From assembly GCA_038205395.1 (NCBI GenBank), contig JBBRBX010000007.1, forward strand, positions 11,759 through 75,758: a stretch of 64,000 bases of DNA, read 5' to 3'. This stretch comes from Fredericiella sp038205395 (GTDB taxonomy: Bacteria > Chloroflexota > Anaerolineae > Caldilineales > Caldilineaceae). Below the pieces are notes generated by a model, which saw nothing but the letters and a program-made list of their open reading frames with translations, did no database searches and was not told the DNA's origin. Positions 41,709-50,094 of the stretch are shown one piece after another; within the stretch, counting starts at the first letter, position 1; the number at the start of each line of letters is the position of its first letter. The position numbers were made by a program, and so were the translations under genes.

Positions 41709-42784
41709 ACGACGACGGCGCATCACTGACTATCTTGCTGCAATGCTTTTTTCTCATCCTGACCATTGGCGGGTTGGGTTCAGCACTCTTCTACTTCATT
41801 GGCCGTATCCGCACGGTGCCGGAAGGACACGTAGCGGTAATCGAACAGTTGCAGAAATATAAACGGACTGTTGGGCCGGGTCTTTACCTCCTGCGCCCGC
41901 TGGAGGCGGAAGTGGCGCGCATATATGTGCGGCAGCGCGAAGCTACAGCGATTGTGCCCAACGTCTTTACCGAAGGGGGGCTGCCGGTGGTGGTCAATCT
42001 GCGCTACTCCTACCGCCTGGACCCGCAGTTCATGAACCGTGATGAACTCTATTACAGCGATGGCGACCGCTGGGAGCAGCAGCGCACCTTGCTGAAACGT
42101 GTCTTCCAGAACCTGATGACGGAAATGGAGAAGATCAACACCGAACGGTATAAGAAGCGGCCGCCGCAGCCGGCTGGGCAAGGCAAGCGGGTGGACAGCA
42201 TTGCGCTCTTCAGCCCCTTCGCCGGCGAGAAGGCGCTGCCGCTGCAGAATGCGCTGGAGCCGGCGGTGCGCAGCGCATTGGGACAACATGGCATTATGGT
42301 CACGGCGGCGCCGGTGCTGATCAACGGTTTGACGCTGCCGCCGGAAGTCAGCGCCGCCTACACGGAACTGCTGAGCAACGATTTCAGCAGTTCGGCGCGC
42401 GCCGACTTTATCCGCCGTATGCGCAACGCCTCACCGAACTTATCGGAAGCCGCCATGGTCCATCTGCTCAACATTATCCAAAACCCGTCAGCAGACGTCC
42501 ACAACATTTTTTCCGGCGGCACGCTCAACACTGACATCCTGCTGGAAAAAGGAAAAACCAGCAGCCGCAGCAGCGTACAACCGTCTCCTCCTCCCAGCGC
42601 GCCGTCCACTCCACCGCCCAGTGCGCCGCCGGCAGGGGCGACAGCCTCTCCAGCAGCCCAACCTGCGGCACAGCCCGCCGCGGCTCGCCCGCTCGCACCA
42701 GCCGCAGAAGGATTCGATCCGGATTATGCGTTGGTCGAGGCGGACAATACACTGTTGAAGACGACGCGAGTGGACTCGAATTAG
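41705..42784 (+). CDS. SPFH/Band 7-type membrane protein with Pro/Ala-rich tail
   Basis: 359 residues. One N-terminal membrane helix (about 8-32) is followed by a stomatin/prohibitin-like segment: VPEGHVAVIEQLQKYKRTVG, GLYLLRPLEAEVARIYVR, LPVVVNLRYSYRLD. Residues about 110-200 hold a helical part and 210-250 a second SPFH-like portion. From about 285 the chain is low-complexity Pro/Ser/Ala, then a short acidic end (DPDYALVEADNTLL). SPFH proteins organise membrane microdomains and can oligomerise into rings. With the coupled AAA ATPase it may form a membrane scaffold. The Band 7 call is moderately supported. Confidence 0.68.
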   Translation: MNDDGASLTILLQCFFLILTIGGLGSALFYFIGRIRTVPEGHVAVIEQLQKYKRTVGPGLYLLRPLEAEVARIYVRQREATAIVPNVFTEGGLPVVVNLRYSYRLDPQFMNRDELYYSDGDRWEQQRTLLKRVFQNLMTEMEKINTERYKKRPPQPAGQGKRVDSIALFSPFAGEKALPLQNALEPAVRSALGQHGIMVTAAPVLINGLTLPPEVSAAYTELLSNDFSSSARADFIRRMRNASPNLSEAAMVHLLNIIQNPSADVHNIFSGGTLNTDILLEKGKTSSRSSVQPSPPPSAPSTPPPSAPPAGATASPAAQPAAQPAAARPLAPAAEGFDPDYALVEADNTLLKTTRVDSN

Positions 42785-42795
42785 CTAAAATCTAA

Positions 42796-42824
42796 TTGCC
42801 CTGGTTGCGTAGCTGTTTTACAAT
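42796..42824 (+). promoter_or_regulatory. Promoter of the kinase-fusion gene
   Basis: TTGCCC (42796-42801), 17 bases, TACAAT (42819-42824). Predicted start near 42831, with a leader of about 60 bases. A weak GGAACC stands 9 bases before the ATG at 42893. Confidence 0.5.
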
Positions 42825-42892
42825 ATTGATAGGTCACGCATGGTTTAACGTACTTTAGCAACCATATCAGTGTAATTCTGGAACCTCCGAAT

Positions 42893-45457
42893 ATGCACCC
42901 CATCTTCCAAAATCAACACTATAGCAGCACCCACCATACCCCAACAGAACAGAATGCACGGCTGGCTACGCATATTGCTCTGTTCCTGCGCGCCACGCAG
43001 CAGCGTAATGGCGAGTGGAAGAGCAGTCACTTAAGCAGCGAGTTGCGATATACCTGTCAGGCACTAGAAGCATTGCAACTGCTTAACTTCCAGGCCTTTC
43101 ATGGCATTATTGACTCCGGCCTTCACTGGCTGATTAATCTGAGCGAGGGGTTGCTGGACGACAGCGAAGAGTGGAGCACCATAAGGCTCCATCCAAGCCG
43201 ATTCAAGACGTTGGCCAAATTCAATGCGTTTGGCGATGAACAAGTTCAAATGGAGTTTGATGAACTGCGCGAACGCATAAGCGGGCAAGGTTTGCTCAAT
43301 GGGGTCATGCAGGACTCGCTGCTCGGCTCAATTATTGTTGCGGACTCTCTGCTGGAGCTAGGTAAAAAAGTAGAACAGGATCCCAAGTGGAAGTCGGTCA
43401 TCGATTCAATCCTTGTGCGTGTACAAAGCGAACTAGATTTGTGGTCAGCTAACCCTACTCAACGCGATAAGGACAGGCTTATCAACAGCATTGGCGACGC
43501 TTCTTACGCCCTTGATATCCTGATTCGCAGTAGATTGCTGCACGCCGATGATCCTGTAGCATCCACAGTGCAGCGTGAGATGTTGGCAGAGGTTGAACGC
43601 CATCCGACAAATATACCGCTGTCCAAGGACACGATTTACAGTGCAATCCAGCTAAGCGCTCATTTTAATCAAGTTGAAGAAACACAGGCAGCCTTAATTC
43701 AGTTTTTCCGCTCTGTATGCGTGCGCTATGACCGCAACCAGCTTCAACGGGACGAGAGACAGGCGGACTTACAACCGTTGATGCTGCGCGCCCTGCTGAC
43801 CTACAGCGGCGAAACATTGCGCGAGCATATGATAGCCCAAATGCTGGACAGTGCATTTGAGGCTGTAAATCAGTCGCAGCTTATGCAGGAAGCGGAGCGC
43901 AACCGCCAGTTTGAACAGCTTGTGCGTAAGCGCGCAAAAATTTACATTCGTGAAGTGGTGGAACTGACCGGCGGAATTACGGATGCCCGCGTTTTTCGCG
44001 TTAATTATGCGATGGACGCTGATGGCCTCACAGAAGCCATCGATCCCAACCGTTCGCGTTTTCAAGTCCACTCTATTGTTGTCAAGAGCGGCTCGCGAGC
44101 CAGCTTGCAGCAATCTGTGGAGCGCTACCAACGCCTGCGCACGGATATTCAGCCATATTTCGCGCAACACTCGCGCCAGCCGGAAGTTTTGGTGGCATCA
44201 TCATCCGCGCCGGCTTATCTGATTCTGGAAGACCTGACTGAAGACTATGTGACGTTGCGCCAAATTTTCTCTACCTTGGACCGGCACAAGCTGTCAGGGG
44301 ATGACCGCAAGACGCTCACAGAAACAACTAGCGCTGTGGCGCAAAGCTTGTTTGATATTTACCGGCGCACGCGGCGCAAAGACAGTGATTTGGTGGGCCT
44401 ACAGGTATCGCGACTCTACCTCAGCAGGCTTGACAGGGCACTGCTCGAAATGTGCCAGCCGGAAAAGTATCCCCGCCTAAAAGAGTTCTTTCGAGGCTTC
44501 TGGTTGGGGGATACACGGCTGGAGTCAATCGAAACATATCAGTCCTTGCTTTATCATCATCGAGAGATACTGCGCCCGATGTCCCTCATGCTCATGCATG
44601 GCGACTGTCACGGCCGAAACATAATGCTCGATGAATGTTATGAGCATGTAAAACTGATTGATCTGGATAAACTAGATGACACTGGCGACTATATCATGGA
44701 TATAGCCCTGTTAATCGAAGATGTAGCCTTATTCCGTCGTCTGTTTGACGACAGCTACCACTATCACCTGCGCCCTGAACAGGTAGATCTTCCGGCAGAA
44801 GGTGCACAGATTCTGTATCCTATTTTTGTTAGCGAAGCTGGAATTCTGTTTCAGCAGTTGCTCCTCGATCGGGTAGAAAAATTTGCGACCGAGATTGGTG
44901 ATCAGCACTACAAGTCGCGTTTATGGCTGGCGATAGCTTTGTACTTATTACGTTTAGTAGAAAAGGCTAACCATTTCAAGCTTGGTGCAGTGCTATATGC
45001 AGAAGCAGTGAAACTACTGCATGTACTCGTTGAGCATCTGCAAGTGGGCAAACCACTGCCGGCCATTCCTTTCGATCGTATCGGGCAGACAGGAGTTCCT
45101 TCGATTGATGGACAGTCACCTTTGCTGCCAATAGATGCCGAAATGGATCGCCTGCAACAGCTTGTCATGGAATGCGCAGAAGCATGTGGGCTGGACATGC
45201 GAGCAGGGTTACGAGTCGATGGCAAAACCATTCGCTATTTCCTCGGACAGCAAAGTGAGCCGGAAGCTATGCTTGATGGGAAAAGGCGTCCACCCGGCAT
45301 TCTACTGAGATGCCCGCCTGATGCGTTAGAGGATAAAAGCGGCTATGTGCAGGCTATCCGTGCAACCGGTGCATTTCGAACCGTTCTGCGCCCGCCTGAA
45401 GGATATGATATTCAAGTAGTACGAGGGCTTTTGTTAAAAGCGTTGGCTTATAAATAG
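42893..45457 (+). CDS. Large protein with central APH-type phosphotransferase domain
   Basis: 854 residues. Residues 1-about 340 are helical with a W-rich start (QQRNGEWKSSHLSSELRYTC, IIDSGLHWLINLSEG) resembling alpha-alpha barrels of the prenyltransferase/terpenoid-cyclase kind. Residues about 345-690 form an aminoglycoside-phosphotransferase-like kinase: lipid/ATP-lobe beta strands, catalytic loop LMHGDCHGRNIML (Asp571, Asn576) and the DFG-equivalent Asp590 in LIDLDK. Residues about 765-854 form a separate small alpha/beta domain with GKTIRYFLGQQSEPEA. Base composition is clearly poorer in GC than its neighbours, so it may be acquired. It follows the AAA-SPFH pair but has its own promoter. 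The substrate is unknown. Confidence 0.75.
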   Translation: MHPIFQNQHYSSTHHTPTEQNARLATHIALFLRATQQRNGEWKSSHLSSELRYTCQALEALQLLNFQAFHGIIDSGLHWLINLSEGLLDDSEEWSTIRLHPSRFKTLAKFNAFGDEQVQMEFDELRERISGQGLLNGVMQDSLLGSIIVADSLLELGKKVEQDPKWKSVIDSILVRVQSELDLWSANPTQRDKDRLINSIGDASYALDILIRSRLLHADDPVASTVQREMLAEVERHPTNIPLSKDTIYSAIQLSAHFNQVEETQAALIQFFRSVCVRYDRNQLQRDERQADLQPLMLRALLTYSGETLREHMIAQMLDSAFEAVNQSQLMQEAERNRQFEQLVRKRAKIYIREVVELTGGITDARVFRVNYAMDADGLTEAIDPNRSRFQVHSIVVKSGSRASLQQSVERYQRLRTDIQPYFAQHSRQPEVLVASSSAPAYLILEDLTEDYVTLRQIFSTLDRHKLSGDDRKTLTETTSAVAQSLFDIYRRTRRKDSDLVGLQVSRLYLSRLDRALLEMCQPEKYPRLKEFFRGFWLGDTRLESIETYQSLLYHHREILRPMSLMLMHGDCHGRNIMLDECYEHVKLIDLDKLDDTGDYIMDIALLIEDVALFRRLFDDSYHYHLRPEQVDLPAEGAQILYPIFVSEAGILFQQLLLDRVEKFATEIGDQHYKSRLWLAIALYLLRLVEKANHFKLGAVLYAEAVKLLHVLVEHLQVGKPLPAIPFDRIGQTGVPSIDGQSPLLPIDAEMDRLQQLVMECAEACGLDMRAGLRVDGKTIRYFLGQQSEPEAMLDGKRRPPGILLRCPPDALEDKSGYVQAIRATGAFRTVLRPPEGYDIQVVRGLLLKALAYK

Positions 45458-45471
45458 AAAAAGTCTTGACA

Positions 45472-45511
45472 CGCACTTCCTCTGGGGCGAGCGCAGTGTA
45501 GAGGAAGTGCG
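45472..45511. terminator. Stem-loop after the kinase-fusion gene
   Basis: CGCACTTCCTCT (45472-45483) pairs with AGAGGAAGTGCG (45500-45511), 12 bp with a 16-nt loop, starting 14 bases after the stop. The U-run is poor. It carries the same GGAAGTG word as stem-loops at 513 and 21964. Confidence 0.6.
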
Positions 45512-45622
45512 AGCGTTTGCTGCCGGCTTGTGACTCGCGGCATTACGAAAAGTTGCGTTACAATGCAAGCAGCCGGACGCTTGGCGACGGCTTATGACCG
45601 CGCAGCGGAGGCGCCTCCACGT

Positions 45623-46654
45623 ATGTCCGATGTTTTCGGTATATTTGTAATCTTTTCGCCCCTGATCCTGATCCTTTTTCTGGCCAACTGGGGGGAACGC
45701 CTGCAGCAGCAGGGGCAGCCGGCTATGGCGCCGGTGGCCGTCAGCTATATCTCGCTGATCCTCGCCTATGGCGCAACCTTTCTGATCGGTTTGGTTTTTC
45801 TGCTCACAGCTGGTTCCGCTGCCTCTCCTATTCAGGCGGCATCCCCGCTTTGGCTCAGTCTCGGCCTCTTGCTGCCTTCCGTCGTGGGCGTCCTGCTGCT
45901 GCTGAAACCGGTGCGCCGCCTGGTGGCGCGTTTTATCCCACTAGACCCAGACCACCCTGTGCACGCAGTGGCCCTCTCATTGACAATGCTGCCTTTGCTG
46001 GCGCTTGGCTTTACGCTGGGCATCGGCCTCGACGCCCTCGCCGCACAGTTGACGCAACAAACACAAGTTACCGGCGCCGAGCCTTTCTCGCTGGCGGCGC
46101 TTTGGGCGCAGGATATTCTCTTTCTGCTTACGGCGCTGATCGGCGTCGGCTGGCTCAGCCGCCGCTCACTGGGACAGACACTGGTGCGGTTGGGCCTGGT
46201 GCTCCCCAGCGGACGCCAAGTGCTGATCGGCGTGGGCACGGCGCTGCTCCTCGTCCCGGCGGTGATCTTGCTGGAAAGTGCCTTTAATGCCATCGGTCTG
46301 GGTGTCGGCCAGGATGTAGAGTCGCTCACGGAAGTATTAATGGGGCCGCTCTTCGCCACCCCTTTTGGCATCTTATCCGTCGGGCTGGCGGCCGCCATCG
46401 GTGAAGAGCCGATCTTCCGCGGCGCGCTTCTTCCACGCTTCGGCCTGCTACTTTCATCGGTGATCTTTGCCCTTGTCCATAGCCAGTATGGCATCTCGCT
46501 AGCTACGCTGATCGTGCTGGGGCTGGGGCTTGTGCTCGGCATCCTGCGCCAGCGCACCAATACGACGACGGCGATGATCACCCATGCGGTCTACAATTCG
46601 TCACTGGGGGTGCTGGCCTATCTGGCGGCCCAGGTCGTTACCCGCCAGCCGTGA
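45623..46654 (+). CDS. CPBP-family intramembrane metalloprotease
   Basis: 343 residues from the ATG at 45623; GGAGG lies 11 bases upstream. Earlier in-frame starts reach to 45530 but would add a non-hydrophobic N-terminus. It has eight or so membrane helices. The CPBP/Abi motifs are intact: GEEPIFRGALLPRFG (Glu261, Glu262, Arg266), FALVHSQYG and a final HAVYNSSLG. Members include eukaryotic CAAX protease Rce1 and bacterial proteins linked to bacteriocin self-immunity. No bacteriocin gene is visible nearby. Its stop abuts an MFS transporter remnant. Confidence 0.85.
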   Translation: MSDVFGIFVIFSPLILILFLANWGERLQQQGQPAMAPVAVSYISLILAYGATFLIGLVFLLTAGSAASPIQAASPLWLSLGLLLPSVVGVLLLLKPVRRLVARFIPLDPDHPVHAVALSLTMLPLLALGFTLGIGLDALAAQLTQQTQVTGAEPFSLAALWAQDILFLLTALIGVGWLSRRSLGQTLVRLGLVLPSGRQVLIGVGTALLLVPAVILLESAFNAIGLGVGQDVESLTEVLMGPLFATPFGILSVGLAAAIGEEPIFRGALLPRFGLLLSSVIFALVHSQYGISLATLIVLGLGLVLGILRQRTNTTTAMITHAVYNSSLGVLAYLAAQVVTRQP

Positions 46655-47131
46655 GCGCGTCTGGTTCCCAATGCCATCAGTGCCGTCTACTTGGGACGGT
46701 TGGGTGACCGCATCGGCCACACCAAGGTGCTGATCGCGTCGGCGCTGGCTGCGATGGTGGTCTTTGCGCCACAAGCCTGGGTGCAGACGACGTGGCAGTT
46801 GATTCTGCTGCAAGCACTCGGTGGCCTGGCGCTGGGTGGGCTGGTGCCGTCTGTGGCGGCACTGATGAATCTGTGGGCGCCTGGCGGCAATCAGGGGAGC
46901 ACCTACGGCCTCGACAACAGCGTCCAGGCGTCGGGGCGAGTTATTGCACCCTTAATTGCCGCCACGATTGCGGCGCTGGCCGGCTATCGCGGCGTATTTT
47001 TGGGTGCAGCTGCGATCTATGCAGTCATGGCGCTGGCCGCTGTGCGGGTCGTGCGCGCTGCGAAGCGCCGCGCCACTCAAAACACAACCTCTGCCCAAGC
47101 AGCAGCCAACGCCGCGCCTGAAGCGCGCTGA
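46655..47131 (+). pseudogene. MFS transporter remnant (C-terminal part)
   Basis: The frame directly after the CPBP stop codon reads ARLVPNAISAVYLGRLGDRIGHTKV and continues for about 158 residues with four membrane segments, including GGLALGGLVPSVAALM, QASGRVIAPLIAATIAALAG and VFLGAAAIYAVMALAA. This is the last third of a major-facilitator transporter, starting at the conserved G-x-L-x-D-R-x-G loop. There is no plausible start except TTG at 46691, no ribosome site, and the N-terminal two thirds are missing. It is in the same frame as the CPBP gene, which points to a deletion that joined the two. Confidence 0.75.
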
Positions 47132-47181
47132 TTCGCACTCCACGGCTATTGCATATCCTTCACGATCCGCAAACGGCGGCT

Positions 47182-47487
47182 CTACCAGCCCGCATCATCC
47201 GGGTAAACGTTGCTAAACTTCAGCGCCTGGCGGGGCTTAGCCATCAGCGGCGCCACCGTATCGCGCCACTGGGCATAGTGGGCGGTCTCTTTGTGCGCCA
47301 CCGTCGCCGCTTGCGAGCGATATACCTCGTTGAGCACAAAGTGCGTGGGATCGTCGTCGTCGCGGATAATATCAAAACGGGCAATACCCGGCTCCTGCAC
47401 ACTGTTGCGTGCGTTGGCAAGCGTGGCCGCCACAAATGCGTCCACCCCATCCGGCACAACATATACATGGACATGCACCACCAGCAT
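47182..47487 (-). CDS. Antibiotic biosynthesis monooxygenase (ABM)-domain protein
   Basis: 101 residues from the ATG at 47487 with AGAGGAG 8 bases upstream. The ABM fold is recognisable as VVHVHVYVVPDGVDAFVAATL, NSVQEPGIARFDIIRD, FVLNEVYRSQAATVAHKETAHY, and VAPLMAKPR. Relatives include YgiN quinol monooxygenase and LsrG autoinducer-2 isomerase. The His in HKETAHY matches the conserved site. It lies 57 bases after the clostripain-type gene on the same strand and may be cotranscribed. Confidence 0.85.
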   Translation of the reverse strand: MLVVHVHVYVVPDGVDAFVAATLANARNSVQEPGIARFDIIRDDDDPTHFVLNEVYRSQAATVAHKETAHYAQWRDTVAPLMAKPRQALKFSNVYPDDAGW

Positions 47488-47544
47488 ACGCGCTGCTCCT
47501 CTCACGCTGCCATTTTGGATAACGCTTATACCTGCTCAACCTCT

Positions 47545-50094
47545 TTACTCTACATTCACCCGCAAATAGACCGGGCGCTGATTGCCGTCGAGATCTTCAA
47601 CCACAAAGCCGACGACATATTTACCGGCGGCGGCATCCAGTTCTGCCCACTTGATCGGCGCATCGCCCAGTTGGATTGTTTCGCCCTCTTGCCAGACAGT
47701 CTGAATAACCTGGCCGTCGGCATCGAGGTCCAGCCACTTCTGCAGCACGGTGAAGGTGTCGCCGGGGCTGGGTGTGGTTTCCCAGGGGGCGCCGCTGCCG
47801 TTCTCTTCCGTAAAGGTGAAAATCTGGCGCAGAAGCCCATCGCGCAGATATGCGCGGGCGTGGCGAGTTTCGCCGCTGTCAGCGAAGGTGTAGACACCTT
47901 CGACCGTATAGGTGGTCTGGTCAGCCGCCGCACCATAACTTTCCGGCATCAGCAGCGCCTCTGCCAGGGTTTCCCCATCATCAAGCGCAAAGGCCAGCGG
48001 CTCCCACACATACTGCAGTTGAAAGCTGCCGTCTTCCGGCCAGGCGGGATAGTAGACGCCGCCAACCTCACGTGTATCTGGCGTCTCCAGATAGTCCATA
48101 TCGATGACGCTGATTGAATTGCTTTCTTCATCAAAGTAGCCGGTGAAGAGATAAACATAGCCGATGTCTTCCCCGTGGATCTGCGTGGTAAGCGTGATGG
48201 GGCGGCCGGGTGCAGCACTGGCTGCGGATGCACGGACGGGCGCCACTTCAATCGGCGTGCTGCCCGGGGCGCGGGTGACCCCAGTTGGGCCGGCAGGCCC
48301 CACTGCGTTGGCATCGAACGACTCGCCGGTATAGAAGTAGGCCAAGAACTCATCCCACAACGTGTTTTCGACAAACCGGCGGGCAATGGCAAGATAGGAC
48401 TGCGGGCCGGCTTCTTGGGTGCGGTACAACTGGGAAGTGGGAAAGTAGATCGAAATGCCGGTCGAACCGGGCTTCTTGTCGCCATGCTTTTCGGCAACGA
48501 CGGCCTGTTGGATAGCGACCAACATACCGTCAGCCGCTTGGGCAAGCGCTCCGCCTTGGCTCACTTGTTTGGTCAGCGCGGCAAAATGACCCAGATCGAT
48601 ATAGGAGGGCGGTACGCTGGCACCAAAAATACTGGTATAGGATTGGGCATACTGGCGCGCCTTGGCCATTGACCGCGGCTCCACCTGCTGCATAGCGAAG
48701 GCAAAGTTGTTGAGCGCGGTGTTGAGCGCCGGCACCTGCGCCAGATCGACCGCCGTCAGCGTCACATCCTGCTCCATCTGGCCGGCTGCATCCGCTGCAC
48801 TGGGGCCACCCAACTGGTCTAGGAATGAACTACGGCCATAAAGCTCCGCGCGTGCCTGATCGTCAACGATGCGCTGGTCGTCCTGAATGTAGGTGGCAAC
48901 GATGGCGCGGGCGAGATCGGCCCCGCCCATATCCGGGTTTGCCGTCAGCGCTGACAGAAAGGCAGTGTAGGCCCAGCCAAGCGCCGGCTCCGTTTCCTGT
49001 GAGGCTACGGCATAACGAGAATATGGCTCCAGTGCGTTAAACACCTCCAAATGCGCCATCAGACAGGCATCCATGCCGATCAGTTCAAACTTGGCCATTC
49101 CTGTCGTCTGCTGAATCTTGGCTAAAGCGTCGTCCAATTCCATCAGATACAGTTCATCGCCCAGCGCACGCGCCAGAGGGATGTTGCGGGGCGCTGCGCC
49201 GCCTGGGTCGGGATCACTCCAGCCGCCTGGCCAGCCCATGCCGTGGTCCGACAGGATGAGCACATACTTGTCGGCAGGATAATTCTGTACACCCCAAGTC
49301 ACGAAATCGACCAGTGCATTGCCATCAGCCATATTGGCTTCGCCGCTTTCGAGCACCTGTGACGCCAGGCGATTGAGATCCTGATCGCGCGTAATATAAT
49401 AGCGGCGCGTTTCGTCCCAATTGCCGTCGCCGCTGAAGCCGCCGCGGAAGCGATCGATCTGCGCCACCACATTGACACGGTCGGTGGAGCCGATGCGCTC
49501 AGCTTCGTTGAGATCGACGAAAATGTCCTTTTCCAACACCTTATCGTCAGCATCCTGATAGAGAAGCACTGTCCAGGTCTGCCCTGTCTTCTCCGCCTGT
49601 TCTGTACTCAGACCGGATAAAGCCGGAAGCGGCGTGATGGTAGGGGCCAACTGCGGCAAATCTTGACTCTGGACTACGGCTGCCTGCGTCGCTTCGGGCC
49701 GGCTGGCGGTAGTATCGCTGTTCTGGCTGTAAACAGACCCATTCGTCGGCACACTTTCCACGGAAGAACTGCCGCCATCATTGTTGAACAGACCAAAAAT
49801 CGTCCCGCCCAGCACCAGCAGGATAACGATAACCAGACCACAGCCGCCGCCGGGGATGCTGCCGCCGGAGAGACCACCGCCGGAACCGCCTCCATAGCTG
49901 GGGCGCGGCCGCCAACCACCGCCGGAGCCGCCACTGCTGCTCCCACCGCCGCCGCCACTGCTGCCGCCGCTCCCACTACTTCCGCTGCCGCCGCTGCTCT
50001 CATGCCGGCGCTGGGGCGCTTCCGCTCGCTGCCGGCTGCCCGAAGATTCAGTTTTACGGCGCCGCTCCACATCTACAGTTTGCTTATCCGCCAT
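47545..50094 (-). CDS. Clostripain-type (C11) cysteine protease, membrane-anchored
   Basis: 849 residues from the ATG at 50094 (MADKQTVDVERRRK), with GGAG 5 bases upstream. A basic N-terminus and a Ser/Gly-rich stretch of about 60 residues precede one membrane helix near 85-105 (GLVIVILLVLGGTIFGLF), so the protease faces outward. The C11 domain begins with WTVLLYQDADDKVLEKDIF; the dyad is His284 (LSDHGMGW) and Cys344 (GMDACLMAH). About 400 C-terminal residues form beta-rich domains of unknown role. Clostripains cut after basic residues and often self-process. The start overlaps the end of the GH127 gene by 11 bases. Confidence 0.85.
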   Translation of the reverse strand: MADKQTVDVERRRKTESSGSRQRAEAPQRRHESSGGSGSSGSGGSSGGGGGSSSGGSGGGWRPRPSYGGGSGGGLSGGSIPGGGCGLVIVILLVLGGTIFGLFNNDGGSSSVESVPTNGSVYSQNSDTTASRPEATQAAVVQSQDLPQLAPTITPLPALSGLSTEQAEKTGQTWTVLLYQDADDKVLEKDIFVDLNEAERIGSTDRVNVVAQIDRFRGGFSGDGNWDETRRYYITRDQDLNRLASQVLESGEANMADGNALVDFVTWGVQNYPADKYVLILSDHGMGWPGGWSDPDPGGAAPRNIPLARALGDELYLMELDDALAKIQQTTGMAKFELIGMDACLMAHLEVFNALEPYSRYAVASQETEPALGWAYTAFLSALTANPDMGGADLARAIVATYIQDDQRIVDDQARAELYGRSSFLDQLGGPSAADAAGQMEQDVTLTAVDLAQVPALNTALNNFAFAMQQVEPRSMAKARQYAQSYTSIFGASVPPSYIDLGHFAALTKQVSQGGALAQAADGMLVAIQQAVVAEKHGDKKPGSTGISIYFPTSQLYRTQEAGPQSYLAIARRFVENTLWDEFLAYFYTGESFDANAVGPAGPTGVTRAPGSTPIEVAPVRASAASAAPGRPITLTTQIHGEDIGYVYLFTGYFDEESNSISVIDMDYLETPDTREVGGVYYPAWPEDGSFQLQYVWEPLAFALDDGETLAEALLMPESYGAAADQTTYTVEGVYTFADSGETRHARAYLRDGLLRQIFTFTEENGSGAPWETTPSPGDTFTVLQKWLDLDADGQVIQTVWQEGETIQLGDAPIKWAELDAAAGKYVVGFVVEDLDGNQRPVYLRVNVE

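Noticed and set aside
49900..50000. Tandem repeat array in the protease gene
   Set aside because: It is Ser/Gly low-complexity coding sequence in frame with a complete protein, with no exact repeat unit.
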